Shown: one piece after another, positions 7,872 to 15,779 of the stretch
How the letters are laid out: the number at the start of each line of letters is the position of its first letter
How positions within the stretch are numbered: the first letter of the stretch is position 1
Origin: Mycolicibacterium sp. CH28
GTDB lineage: Bacteria > Actinomycetota > Actinomycetes > Mycobacteriales > Mycobacteriaceae
Direction of reading: 5' to 3'
Length of the DNA: 64,000 bases
NCBI RefSeq assembly: GCF_004745805.1
Contig: NZ_SRLQ01000019.1
Span: forward strand, 3,064-67,063
The notes under the pieces: generated by a model
The model's database searches: none
Seen by the model: the letters and a program-made list of their open reading frames with translations, nothing else
Told to the model about the DNA's origin: nothing
Made by a program: the position numbers and the translations under genes

Positions 7872-9191
7872 ATGCAAACCGAAACAACCTTCGCCGACCT
7901 TGGCGTGCCTGCACCGCTGGTGCGCGCACTCGCCGCCGACGGCCTTGTTCATCCTTTCCCAATCCAGGTTTCCACCCTTCCCGACACGTTGGCCGGGCGC
8001 GACGTCCTGGGCCGCGGGAAGACCGGCAGCGGCAAGACGCTGGCGTTCTCCATTCCGCTGATCGCCAGGCTTTCCAATGGCGGAACTCGCCGGGCGTCTC
8101 GACCCTCGGGCCTGGTGCTGGCACCGACCCGCGAGCTGGCCACCCAGATCACCGCCGCGCTGCAGCCATTGGCTGACGCCTCAGGGTTGCGTGTCACCAC
8201 AATCTTCGGCGGCGTTCCCCAGAACCGCCAGGTCAAGGCGCTGCAAGCTGGCGTCGACATCGTTGTGGCCTGCCCGGGCCGTCTCGAAGATCTGATGCGT
8301 CAGCGCCTGATCACCCTCGACGCTGTCGAGATCACCGTGATCGACGAAGCCGACCACATGGCCGACCTGGGGTTCCTCCCCGGCGTCACCCGCATCCTGG
8401 CAGCCACGCCCGGCGGCGGCCAGCGACTGCTGTTCTCGGCCACGCTGGACAACGGCGTCGACAAGCTGGTCAAGCGCTTCTTGCGCAACGAGGTGTCCCA
8501 CGCCGTGGACTCCGACACCTCGCCGGTCGCCGCCATGACTCACCATGTGTTCCACGTGGCCAGCGCCGATGCGAAGAAGGAACTGGTGCACACCCTGGCC
8601 TCGGGTACCGGGCGCCGCATCCTGTTCCTGCGTACCAAGCATCATGCTCGCAAGCTTGCCAAGCAGTTGACCGAGGCGGGCATTCCGTCAGTTGACTTGC
8701 ACGGCAACCTTTCTCAACCCGCACGCGACCGCAACCTGGCGGCGTTCACCGCCGGGACGGCGCGTGTGCTGGTGGCCACCGACATCGCCGCGCGCGGTGT
8801 CCACGTCGACGACGTGGAATTGGTGGTCCACATCGACCCGCCCGCCGAGCACAAGGCTTACCTGCACCGATCCGGGCGTACCGCGCGGGCCGGCCGGGCC
8901 GGCGATGTGGTGACGGTGGTGCTGCCCGAGCAGCGCCGCGACACCCAGGCGTTGCTGCGCAAGGCCGGCATTTCCGCGACACCTCAGCTGGTGTCGGCAG
9001 ACTCGGAGTCAGTCCAGGCACTGGTCGGCGAGGTCGCCCCTTACCAGGCACCGGTCGCCGTCGCGACCGCCGCTCCGGCTCGTCGTTCATCGCCGCCGCG
9101 TCCCGCTCGGGGTGCCGGACATGCGGGGCAGGCCGGTCAAGCCGGCCGGCGCCGCTCGCGTCGCCCGCGTTCCGCGGTCGGCGCCAAATAG
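7872..9191 (+). CDS. DEAD-box ATP-dependent RNA helicase
   Basis: This 439-residue enzyme has all core motifs: GKTGSGKT (Walker A), PTREL, CPGR, DEAD within VIDEADHMADLGF, SAT, VATDIAARG and HRSGRTARAGRAG. It unwinds RNA duplexes in the cytoplasm, typically in ribosome assembly, mRNA decay or cold adaptation. The C-terminal 60 residues are Ala/Pro/Arg-rich and basic, consistent with RNA binding. A cold-shock-domain gene lies 75 bp downstream on the same strand, which supports a cold/RNA-remodelling role. It resembles the RhlE group; the exact subgroup is uncertain. Confidence 0.92.
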   Translation: MQTETTFADLGVPAPLVRALAADGLVHPFPIQVSTLPDTLAGRDVLGRGKTGSGKTLAFSIPLIARLSNGGTRRASRPSGLVLAPTRELATQITAALQPLADASGLRVTTIFGGVPQNRQVKALQAGVDIVVACPGRLEDLMRQRLITLDAVEITVIDEADHMADLGFLPGVTRILAATPGGGQRLLFSATLDNGVDKLVKRFLRNEVSHAVDSDTSPVAAMTHHVFHVASADAKKELVHTLASGTGRRILFLRTKHHARKLAKQLTEAGIPSVDLHGNLSQPARDRNLAAFTAGTARVLVATDIAARGVHVDDVELVVHIDPPAEHKAYLHRSGRTARAGRAGDVVTVVLPEQRRDTQALLRKAGISATPQLVSADSESVQALVGEVAPYQAPVAVATAAPARRSSPPRPARGAGHAGQAGQAGRRRSRRPRSAVGAK

Positions 9192-9266
9192 ATTTCGTCC
9201 CGGCGGTCCCGCCGGGGCGAGCAGCGGATGTCTTTGGGCATCCACCTGATGAAAGAAGAAAGACAG

Positions 9267-9470
9267 ATGGCACAGGGAACTGTGAAATGGTTCAACGGCG
9301 AAAAGGGCTTCGGCTTCATCGCCCCTGACAGTGGCGATCAGGATCTGTTCGTCCACTACACGGAGATCCAGGGCAGCGGGTTCCGCTCGCTCGAGGAGAA
9401 CCAGCGTGTCCAGTTCGAAATCGGCCAGGGGCCCAAGGGCCCCCAGGCGACGCAAGTCTCCGCGGTCTGA
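9267..9470 (+). CDS. Cold-shock protein (CspA family)
   Basis: The 67-residue single cold-shock domain has RNP1 (KGFGFI) and RNP2 (LFVHYTEI), which bind single-stranded nucleic acid. I chose the ATG that gives MAQGTVKWFNGEKGFGF, preceded by AAGAAAGA. It follows the DEAD-box helicase and is closed by the hairpin at 9489-9520, so the two probably form one RNA-chaperone/helicase unit. Confidence 0.95.
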   Translation: MAQGTVKWFNGEKGFGFIAPDSGDQDLFVHYTEIQGSGFRSLEENQRVQFEIGQGPKGPQATQVSAV

Positions 9471-9488
9471 TCGAACCTCAAACCACCT

Positions 9489-9520
9489 AAGGGCTGGTAC
9501 GGCATGCCGTGCCAGCCCTT
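9489..9520. terminator. Bidirectional terminator hairpin
   Basis: A near-perfect 32-bp inverted repeat has arms AAGGGCTGG and CCAGCCCTT around a self-complementary centre. It lies between the csp gene and the convergent DUF5994 gene. There is no U-tract, as is common in mycobacteria. Confidence 0.75.
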
Positions 9521-9531
9521 GGCGTTTGGGT

Positions 9532-10041
9532 TCAGCGGGTGGGAGTTTTGACGGCAGGCTTGTCCGGCGTGGATGCCGGCGCGGACGCACTCTGTGCTTC
9601 GGCCGCACGCACCAACCGATCGGCCGCCGAGTATTCGGCAGTGTCGTGTTCTTCGGCGAGGATCGGCATCGACGCCGCACGACGCAGGACCATCCGGCCC
9701 AACGCCGGAGTCGTCATGTTCGGGACAACGAGCAATCGGGCGCAGGCCGTACGTCCGACGACGACCATGATGCGCTGACGACTGTCATTCCAGCGCATGT
9801 TGCGCATCGCAGCCGACGATTGGGCGTCCATGATCGGCGCACCGGCCGTCGCCGACCAGTTGATCGTGATGTCCACGATCTCCCCCAACGTGGCATGCAG
9901 ACAATCGATGAGTTCTGGCAGTTCACTGGCCAGCGAACTGGTGTGCGGCCACCATGCGCCATCGATGGCGCCGCCCAATGGCGAATTGAGGGTGAGACGG
10001 ACCGGGCTCGCGGTGCGACGCGGCCCGCGCATACCGTTCAC
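9532..10041 (-). CDS. DUF5994 family protein, copy 1
   Basis: The 169-residue protein contains RLTLNSPLGGAIDGAWWPHT and ELPELIDCL, the signature of the actinobacterial DUF5994 family. Function is unknown. The GTG start overlaps the stop of the 41-aa gene just upstream (GTGA), so the two are translationally coupled. The C-terminal 35 residues are Ala/Pro/Ser-rich. A second DUF5994 gene is at 12880. Confidence 0.85.
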   Translation of the reverse strand: MNGMRGPRRTASPVRLTLNSPLGGAIDGAWWPHTSSLASELPELIDCLHATLGEIVDITINWSATAGAPIMDAQSSAAMRNMRWNDSRQRIMVVVGRTACARLLVVPNMTTPALGRMVLRRAASMPILAEEHDTAEYSAADRLVRAAEAQSASAPASTPDKPAVKTPTR

Positions 10042-10163
10042 CAGGAGGCCGAGTTTGGCTTGTCGCGATCGGAGAACACCGGATTGGCCACTGGCCCCGG
10101 CTTCTTGTCGTAGACGGCCTCGGCCACATCAGCGGGCTCGGAAAACAGGTCGGAGTGCTCCAT
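10038..10163 (-). CDS. Small acidic protein coupled to DUF5994
   Basis: This 41-residue frame reads MEHSDLFSEPADVAEAVYDK and ends in DRDKPNSASW. Its ATG has GAGGAC 6-7 nt upstream, and its stop overlaps the DUF5994 start in a GTGA arrangement. Codon choice and ribosome site are like real genes. No family recognised. The stop overlap is the best evidence that it is translated. Confidence 0.65.
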   Translation of the reverse strand: MEHSDLFSEPADVAEAVYDKKPGPVANPVFSDRDKPNSASW

Positions 10164-10358
10164 CGCGGGTCCTCACGAATCGGTAGGTGGATCCGTTGGG
10201 GCACGACGACTGCACTAGCGAAACGGACCACTCCCGACATTACACCCGAGGGTGAATGCCGCAGTGCTCGGCAGCGACCCGGACACAGAAACCGGCACAG
10301 GGCGTAAGGTTTGACCAAGTGGGACCATCACGGGCCCGCATTAGCAGAGTGGCCAGTG

Positions 10359-10493
10359 ATGTCTGACAAGTCCCCTCGCCAAACCATGACGAAGAAAACC
10401 GGCAAATCCCTCAAAGAGAAGCGCGCCGCCAAGCGTGGCAAAGCCGACCAGACCTCCCAAACCGAGGTCTTATTGCATGCCAAGAAGCACTGA
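10359..10493 (+). CDS. Small basic protein (MSDKSPRQ family), copy 1
   Basis: This 44-residue Lys/Arg-rich protein contains KKTGKSLKEKRAAKRGK. It is closely similar to the 43-residue product at 19035 (both begin MSDKSPRQ-M-KK-GKSLKEKRA-KR-K), so this is a small duplicated family. The tail differs (LLHAKKH here). It overlaps the start of the alanine-dehydrogenase-like gene by 17 nt. A nucleic-acid or ribosome-associated role is a guess from charge alone. Confidence 0.75.
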   Translation: MSDKSPRQTMTKKTGKSLKEKRAAKRGKADQTSQTEVLLHAKKH

Positions 10494-11640
10494 AGGACAA
10501 CAACTTTCGCTGGGTGTACTCGCTCATTCCCGTAAGCGGAACGAGCGACGCCTTCCCATCCACCCCGGACATTTCGATCGGATCGACCCCAGGCTTCGGC
10601 AACGGATCTTCCTCGAACGCGGCTACGGCGAGCATTTCGACACCACCGACGCCGCGTTGGCCGGCCTAGTCGCCGGAATCAAGCCGCGCGAGCAGTTGAT
10701 CGCCGAGTGTGACGTCATCCTGCTGCCCAAGGTCCAGGCCGAAGATCTCGCGGAAATGAATGTCGGACAAGCGGTCTGGGGTTGGCCCCACTGCGTTCAG
10801 GACACCGCACTGACGCAGGCCGCCATCGACCGAAAGCTGACCATCATCGCCTTCGAGGCGATGAACCACTGGAATTCCGACGGCTCGTTCGCGCTGCACG
10901 TGTTCCACAAGAACAACGAGCTCGCCGGTTACTGCTCGGTGCTGCACGCCATGCAGCTGGCCGGCGTCACCGGCAGCTACGGCCGACGGCTACGGGCCTC
11001 GGTCATCGGCTTCGGCGCGACCGCTCGCGGTGCGGTGACCGCACTCAACGCGCACGGTGTCGACGATGTCCGAGTTCTCACCAACCGGGCAGTCGCCGCA
11101 GTCGGTTCGCCGATCCATTCCACGCAGATCTTCAACATGCGACAGGACACCGACGTCCCGGCACGCACGTGGGCCGACACCCCCGACGGCACCGTCGCAG
11201 TAGCGGAGTTCCTAGCCGGTAACGACATCGTCGTCAATTGTGTCTTGCAGGACCCCGAAGCACCGCTGGTATTCGTGACCACCGACGAGTTGGACGCATT
11301 CGCGCCGGGCAGTCTGATCGTCGACGTCTCCTGCGACACCGGCATGGGGTTCAGCTGGGCCCGACCGACCTCGTTCACCGACCCGGTCATCGAGGTCGGC
11401 CCGGGCGTGCACTACTACGCGGTTGATCACAGCCCGTCCTACCTGTGGAATTCGGCGACCTGGGAGATCAGCGAGGCGCTGTTGCCGAACATTGCAACAG
11501 TTCTAGCGGGGCCGCCCGCCTGGGATGCGAACCCGACCATCTCGCGCGCGATCGAGACTCGTGACGGTGTCGTCCTGAACCCCACCATCTTGTCGTTTCA
11601 GCACCGCCAGCAGGCCTATCCGCACGCCCGCGCGCTATAG
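10477..11640 (+). CDS. Alanine dehydrogenase / N5-(carboxyethyl)ornithine synthase family enzyme
   Basis: The protein has 387 residues from the ATG at 10477. The family-typical start LGVLAHSRKRNERRLPIHP follows about 11 residues later, so the exact start is uncertain. It has an AlaDH/PNT N-terminal domain, and then an NAD(P)-binding Rossmann segment RASVIGFGATARGAVTALN. HYYAVDHSPSYLWNSATWEIS closes the active site. Relatives are NAD(P)H-dependent imine reductases acting on pyruvate with an amino acid. The exact substrate is not known here. It is coupled by overlap to the small basic gene. Confidence 0.75.
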   Translation: MPRSTEGQQLSLGVLAHSRKRNERRLPIHPGHFDRIDPRLRQRIFLERGYGEHFDTTDAALAGLVAGIKPREQLIAECDVILLPKVQAEDLAEMNVGQAVWGWPHCVQDTALTQAAIDRKLTIIAFEAMNHWNSDGSFALHVFHKNNELAGYCSVLHAMQLAGVTGSYGRRLRASVIGFGATARGAVTALNAHGVDDVRVLTNRAVAAVGSPIHSTQIFNMRQDTDVPARTWADTPDGTVAVAEFLAGNDIVVNCVLQDPEAPLVFVTTDELDAFAPGSLIVDVSCDTGMGFSWARPTSFTDPVIEVGPGVHYYAVDHSPSYLWNSATWEISEALLPNIATVLAGPPAWDANPTISRAIETRDGVVLNPTILSFQHRQQAYPHARAL

Positions 11641-11653
11641 GGCAGGCGTCGCC

Positions 11654-12361
11654 TCACCCCGACCTGTCAGCCGGTTGTGCCGGTGCGGCCAGGCCGGCCA
11701 GCAAAATGTCGAGCGCCCGGTCCAGTTCGCCGGCGCCGTCATAGGATCCCAGTACCGAGGCGAGCCCGCGCACCTGGGGAAACTCAGCGATCGCGAGCCG
11801 GTGCAAGCCCAGGCGCAGTACGTCGTCGGTCTCGTCGGGGCGCTCGATGACCTCCTGCAGTTCGGTGAGGATGTGACCGTGCAGGTAGCCGAACAACATC
11901 CGGTAGATGCGCAACGCCTCCTCGCCACTGAACCCGACGGAGGTCAGTAGCGTGAGCACATCTTCCAGCGGGCGCAGCATCCCCGGTGGGCGCCGGCCAA
12001 GCGGAGTGGCCAGCGGGCGAGTCACCAACAGCGGCACAATGTTTGGGTGCGCTAGGGCCAACAGCCGGAAGTCGTGGGCGAGAGTTCGTAGTTGCGCGGC
12101 CCAGTCCGGATCGGTGGTGTCCACCCGCAACTGCCCGAACACGGTTTCCGCGATGCCGTCGAGCACCGCCGCCTTGTTCGGTACATGTCGGTACAGCACC
12201 GTGGGATCGCGGCCCACCTCCTCGCTGAGGCGGCGCATCGACAGGCCATCAACGCCGTCCCGATCCACGATCCGCACCGCACACTGCAAGATCAGCGCGC
12301 GGCTGACCTGAACGTCGTGACGGTCGGCGGCAACATCGGCGGCGACGGGTGGCTTCGGCAT
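11654..12361 (-). CDS. TetR-family repressor (TetR_C class)
   Basis: The 235-residue protein has an N-terminal helix-turn-helix (LSMRRLSEEVGRDPTVLYRHVPNKAAVLDGI) and an all-alpha C-terminal ligand domain of the classical tetracycline-repressor type. I start it at the internal ATG (12361) with GGGAG upstream; the longer frame would begin inside the operator at 12402. It is divergent from the membrane-protein/DUF5994 operon whose promoter overlaps that operator. It probably represses both directions; the ligand is unknown. Confidence 0.88.
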   Translation of the reverse strand: MPKPPVAADVAADRHDVQVSRALILQCAVRIVDRDGVDGLSMRRLSEEVGRDPTVLYRHVPNKAAVLDGIAETVFGQLRVDTTDPDWAAQLRTLAHDFRLLALAHPNIVPLLVTRPLATPLGRRPPGMLRPLEDVLTLLTSVGFSGEEALRIYRMLFGYLHGHILTELQEVIERPDETDDVLRLGLHRLAIAEFPQVRGLASVLGSYDGAGELDRALDILLAGLAAPAQPADRSG

Positions 12362-12401
12362 GCGGCGGAGACTCCCTTCAGGGTCGAGTCCCACACTGTA
12401 C

Positions 12402-12429
12402 GTCAACACTTACTGTCTACAGTGTTGAC
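12402..12429. promoter_or_regulatory. TetR operator palindrome
   Basis: Perfect 9-bp arms GTCAACACT and AGTGTTGAC are separated by 10 nt, 40 bp upstream of the TetR start. The right arm overlaps the -35 box of the divergent promoter at 12425. The position and symmetry make it the likely autoregulatory site. Confidence 0.75.
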
Positions 12430-12453
12430 ATTCGCAGTAGGTGGGCGTGTACT
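12425..12453 (+). promoter_or_regulatory. Sigma-A-like promoter of the 12485 operon
   Basis: TTGACA (12425-12430), a 17-nt spacer and TGTACT (12448-12453) form a good housekeeping promoter about 30 nt upstream of the membrane-protein start. Its -35 hexamer overlaps the TetR palindrome, so repressor binding would block it. Confidence 0.6.
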
Positions 12454-12484
12454 TGAGGTCCACTAGCGGATCAGAGGCACCGAA

Positions 12485-12883
12485 ATGCTTGTCATCATTG
12501 GGCTGATCGTCATGCTCGTCGCCGCGATCGTGGCAATCGTCGGCATACTGAGCAACGCGGGGCCGGATCATCTGCTGGGCGAGAGTTTCTCCGTGTTCGG
12601 CTACCACGTCACCGGGTCAACGGGCACCCTGTTCCTGTTCGGAATCGCGGTCGGCGCGGTAGCGGCAATCGGCCTGGGCCTGCTGCTCGCCGGGACGCGG
12701 CGCAGCACAACCCGCGCGCACGACGCCCAGCGCGACGCCCGCCGACTCAGGCTTGAAACCGCGTCCGTCAACCGAGAACGTGACACCCGCGTCGAGCACC
12801 AGCCGCAGCTACACGAGGGCACCGAACTCCCCGAAACCGACGACCACACCATGCTCGGCGCATTGCGGGCGAAACTGCGATGA
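12485..12883 (+). CDS. Two-helix membrane protein
   Basis: The 132-residue protein has two hydrophobic helices (about 1-24 and 46-68). The second ends GLLLAGTRRST, and a charged cytoplasmic tail with many Arg, Glu and His residues follows. Family unknown. Its stop overlaps the downstream DUF5994 start (ATGA), so the two are translationally coupled. It lies downstream of the TetR-controlled promoter. Confidence 0.7.
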   Translation: MLVIIGLIVMLVAAIVAIVGILSNAGPDHLLGESFSVFGYHVTGSTGTLFLFGIAVGAVAAIGLGLLLAGTRRSTTRAHDAQRDARRLRLETASVNRERDTRVEHQPQLHEGTELPETDDHTMLGALRAKLR

Positions 12884-13398
12884 CGACGACGAACCGGATG
12901 AATCGCCCCCTCCCGGCACCTCCCGTCCACGTCCCACGGCTGCGGCTGAAACCCAAGGCGCCCCATGCCGGATTCGTCGATGGCGCGTGGTGGCCGCACA
13001 CCGACGTCCTGACGACGGAACTGCCCGACCTGCTCGCGGTGCTCTCGGTGCGGCTGGGGCCTATCGACCGCGTTGTGTACAAGTTGGGCGACTGGGCGGC
13101 AGCACCGGCCACGCTGGCCATCGGAGCGCACTCGGCGCGCCTCGACGGTTACCGGCTCCAACCGCCGAACACCATGGAAGTCCATGGGGCCGACGACGCC
13201 AGGGTCGTTCTGCTGGTCGTCCCGCCGCACACCAACCAGGACCGCGCGCACGCCACCATGATGGCCGCGGCACACCCGAACGACGACACCACCGTCGACG
13301 GCTTGCTGATGATCAGCCTGCGCGAGAGGGAATCCCGCTCACAGCGTTCGGCCGCACAGGCGAGATGGGAAGGCGACGGCGGCTCCCTGCCCGGCTGA
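12880..13398 (+). CDS. DUF5994 family protein, copy 2
   Basis: The 172-residue protein contains HAGFVDGAWWPHTDVLTTEL and a following PDLLAVLSVRLG helix, matching the DUF5994 gene at 9532. Both copies are the second gene of a coupled pair, but with different partners: a membrane protein here, a small acidic protein there. Function unknown. Confidence 0.85.
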   Translation: MTTTNRMNRPLPAPPVHVPRLRLKPKAPHAGFVDGAWWPHTDVLTTELPDLLAVLSVRLGPIDRVVYKLGDWAAAPATLAIGAHSARLDGYRLQPPNTMEVHGADDARVVLLVVPPHTNQDRAHATMMAAAHPNDDTTVDGLLMISLRERESRSQRSAAQARWEGDGGSLPG

Positions 13399-13413
13399 GT
13401 GCCTGTATTGCAC

Positions 13414-14217
13414 TCACCCGATCGATACCAGTTCATGGATCGAGTCCCTGGGCAGATCGCCGGCGATGATCGCCATGACCTGCAGCCTGGTCAGCATGAT
13501 CGAGCCTTTGTGATTGTCCAGGAAGGCGATATCGGCCGCGTCACGGCCGGTGGCAATACGCACCAGGCTCTGCCGCGGCGCCAGCAACGTGCTGTCGACC
13601 ACCCGCCACTGTCCATTGACGTACGCCTCGGCGACGGCGTGGAAGTCCATCGGGTACAGGCCCGGCGCATATACCGAGACGACCCGGGCCGGCACGTTGA
13701 CCGCCCGCAGCAGGGCCACCACCAGGTGCGCGAAGTCGCGGCACACACCGGCCCCGGCGAGCAGCGTGTCCACCGCGCCGTCGATCGGGTCGCTCGAGCC
13801 GGGCACGTAGTTCAGGCGGGTGCCCACCCACACCGAAACCTTCTCCAGCAGGGACTCCGAATCGGGATAACAGCCGAATTCCGTTGCAGCAAAGCCGTAA
13901 AACTTGTCCGCCTCCGCGTATCGGCTTGGCCGCAGATACATCGACAGGTCGTACTCGGTCACCGGCGCGGGGTCGGTGCGGCCCGTGACAGTCGCCTCAT
14001 AGGCAACCCGCAGCGTGCCCAGCCCAACGTCGAGTTTGTGGATGCGATTGCCGTGCACGCCGCTGATCTCCAGCGCTGATACCGGCGATCCGTTCAAGAC
14101 GAACGACAGCGCCTCGGACACCGAGGTGCCCGGGTGCGGTGCGACGGCGATCTGGAACTCCAGTGTCGTCGGGCCGGTGATCTCAACCTCGAGTTCCGCC
14201 CCCACCTCACGCTTCAT
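13414..14217 (-). CDS. Transglutaminase-like cysteine protease/peptidase family protein
   Basis: This 267-residue cytoplasmic protein has an N-terminal beta-rich domain (about 1-110) and a transglutaminase core. The core has a Cys-His-Asp triad at GAGVCRDFAHL, MDFHAVAEAYV and WRVVDST. Family members hydrolyse peptides or act in amidation and deamidation; the substrate is unknown. The ATG at 14217 is chosen; a GTG 27 nt upstream is possible. Confidence 0.8.
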   Translation of the reverse strand: MKREVGAELEVEITGPTTLEFQIAVAPHPGTSVSEALSFVLNGSPVSALEISGVHGNRIHKLDVGLGTLRVAYEATVTGRTDPAPVTEYDLSMYLRPSRYAEADKFYGFAATEFGCYPDSESLLEKVSVWVGTRLNYVPGSSDPIDGAVDTLLAGAGVCRDFAHLVVALLRAVNVPARVVSVYAPGLYPMDFHAVAEAYVNGQWRVVDSTLLAPRQSLVRIATGRDAADIAFLDNHKGSIMLTRLQVMAIIAGDLPRDSIHELVSIG

Positions 14218-14297
14218 AGGGCCAATGATGCACTGTCCGGCCACCCCGCGCTGAAGTCGCCGAAGTCAAAGCCGGCTCGGGTACTCGCCGATAGCCG

Positions 14298-15779
14298 TCA
14301 TCCCGCCCCCAGCGCCGCCATCAGCTCGGGCAGCGCGACAGTGGCGAAGCCTATCGCGGCATCACCGAACCCGTAGGGCAACACCAGGGTGTCGGCGTGA
14401 ACGATTGCGCCGCAGGAATAGACGACGTTGGGCACATAGCCGTTCGACTCGTCGGCCGCGGGACTCAACAGCGGCTCCCGCAACCGGCCCACCACCTTGG
14501 TCGGATCGTCGAGATCGAGCAGCACGGCCCCGATCCGGTAGGTGCGCATCGGGCCGACCCCGTGGGTGAGCACCAACCAGCCGGCCTCGGTCTCGATCGG
14601 TGACCCGCAGTTGCCCAGCTGCAGCACCTCCCACGCGGCAACGGGGCATTGCCACACCCGCGCATCCGTCCAGACGAACGGGTGATCGGAGAAGGTGACG
14701 GAGTTCGACTCTCGATCGGCTCTCGACAAGGCCGCGTAACGTCCGTTGATGCGACGGGGAAACAGCGCCAATCCCTTGTTCGCCGCGGCCCTTCCCACCA
14801 TCGGCCGCGAGGTGAACGAGCGGAAGTCGGATGTTTCCAACAACTGCTGGCTGATGTACGTCCCGCTATAGGCGGTATAGCTGGCGTAGTAGCGCGTCGA
14901 GCCGTCGTCTTCGACGAAGCGGACGAAGCGCGCGTCTTCCATGCCAGCGGCCTCGGCGTGCATTGCCGGCCACAGCACCCGCTCGGAAAGCGGGATCCGA
15001 TGCGGGAATTCGACGGCGTAGCTCCGGTCCGCGATTGCCCGGATCTCGGCGATAGTCTCCTGTGCCCGCCCCCGCGTGGCTCGGTGAGACTGGAGTATGG
15101 TCAGCCGGCTTTCCAGGTCGGCTCGGGTGAAGCGCTCGCCGAGTGCATTGAAGACATAGCTGGCCGCCTCCCCCGCGTCGTCGATCCGGCTCAGCTCGGT
15201 GCGGAAGATCGCGGCGTCGAGCAGGGTCGGCTCGGTCCCCCCGACAGTGGCCAGCGCGGCAGCCTGGTCGATGCGGGGGCAACCCTCGGCATCGATCACG
15301 CCAGTGCGGAACCCGACCGAAGATCGGTGCCCTTCCCCGACAGCCCGCACACTCATCACGAAGCGCAGGCTGCCCGGCGGCGTTCCGACCTGGTCGGGGT
15401 GGGCCACGATGCTGGGGTTGCACAATGCAGCCCCCTCGATTGCGTACTCACTGGTGAATGTCGCACCCAACAACAACATTCGCGCCTCGGTTAGTCGCTC
15501 GTCGGGGCGCAGCCGATCAGCGAGTTCGCGTGCATGCCGGCGGAATGTGCTGCCGAGGTCGCGGTGCCGGCTGTCGAATCGGGTGATGACATCGTCCAGC
15601 GTCGACAGCACCTCGTCCTCGGTCAATGCGAGAATGCGCGCCAACACCGCTCCCGCGCGCGAATCCTGATGCTCGAAGCCTTCCTGACCGGGCACGAAAA
15701 GCCGGGTGACAACTCGCGACGGATCCGCCATCAGCCGCTGCGGCGTACGCCGGATGAGGCCTTCCTTTATCGATGTCAT
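14298..15779 (-). CDS. Glycoside hydrolase family 130 (mannoside phosphorylase-like)
   Basis: The 493-residue protein has a five-bladed propeller region in the C-terminal 300 residues. It includes GMEDARFVRFVEDDGSTRYYASYTAY, RDYAALSR-like and ESNSVTFSDHPFVW segments, a GSPIETEAGWLVLTHGVG segment and a YVPNVVYSCG segment typical of GH130. These enzymes phosphorolyse or hydrolyse beta-mannosides. The N-terminal 190 residues are extra to the core. Its ATG overlaps the upstream stop (ATGA). It is the last gene of the GT4 / alpha-barrel / GH130 operon. Confidence 0.85.
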   Translation of the reverse strand: MTSIKEGLIRRTPQRLMADPSRVVTRLFVPGQEGFEHQDSRAGAVLARILALTEDEVLSTLDDVITRFDSRHRDLGSTFRRHARELADRLRPDERLTEARMLLLGATFTSEYAIEGAALCNPSIVAHPDQVGTPPGSLRFVMSVRAVGEGHRSSVGFRTGVIDAEGCPRIDQAAALATVGGTEPTLLDAAIFRTELSRIDDAGEAASYVFNALGERFTRADLESRLTILQSHRATRGRAQETIAEIRAIADRSYAVEFPHRIPLSERVLWPAMHAEAAGMEDARFVRFVEDDGSTRYYASYTAYSGTYISQQLLETSDFRSFTSRPMVGRAAANKGLALFPRRINGRYAALSRADRESNSVTFSDHPFVWTDARVWQCPVAAWEVLQLGNCGSPIETEAGWLVLTHGVGPMRTYRIGAVLLDLDDPTKVVGRLREPLLSPAADESNGYVPNVVYSCGAIVHADTLVLPYGFGDAAIGFATVALPELMAALGAG

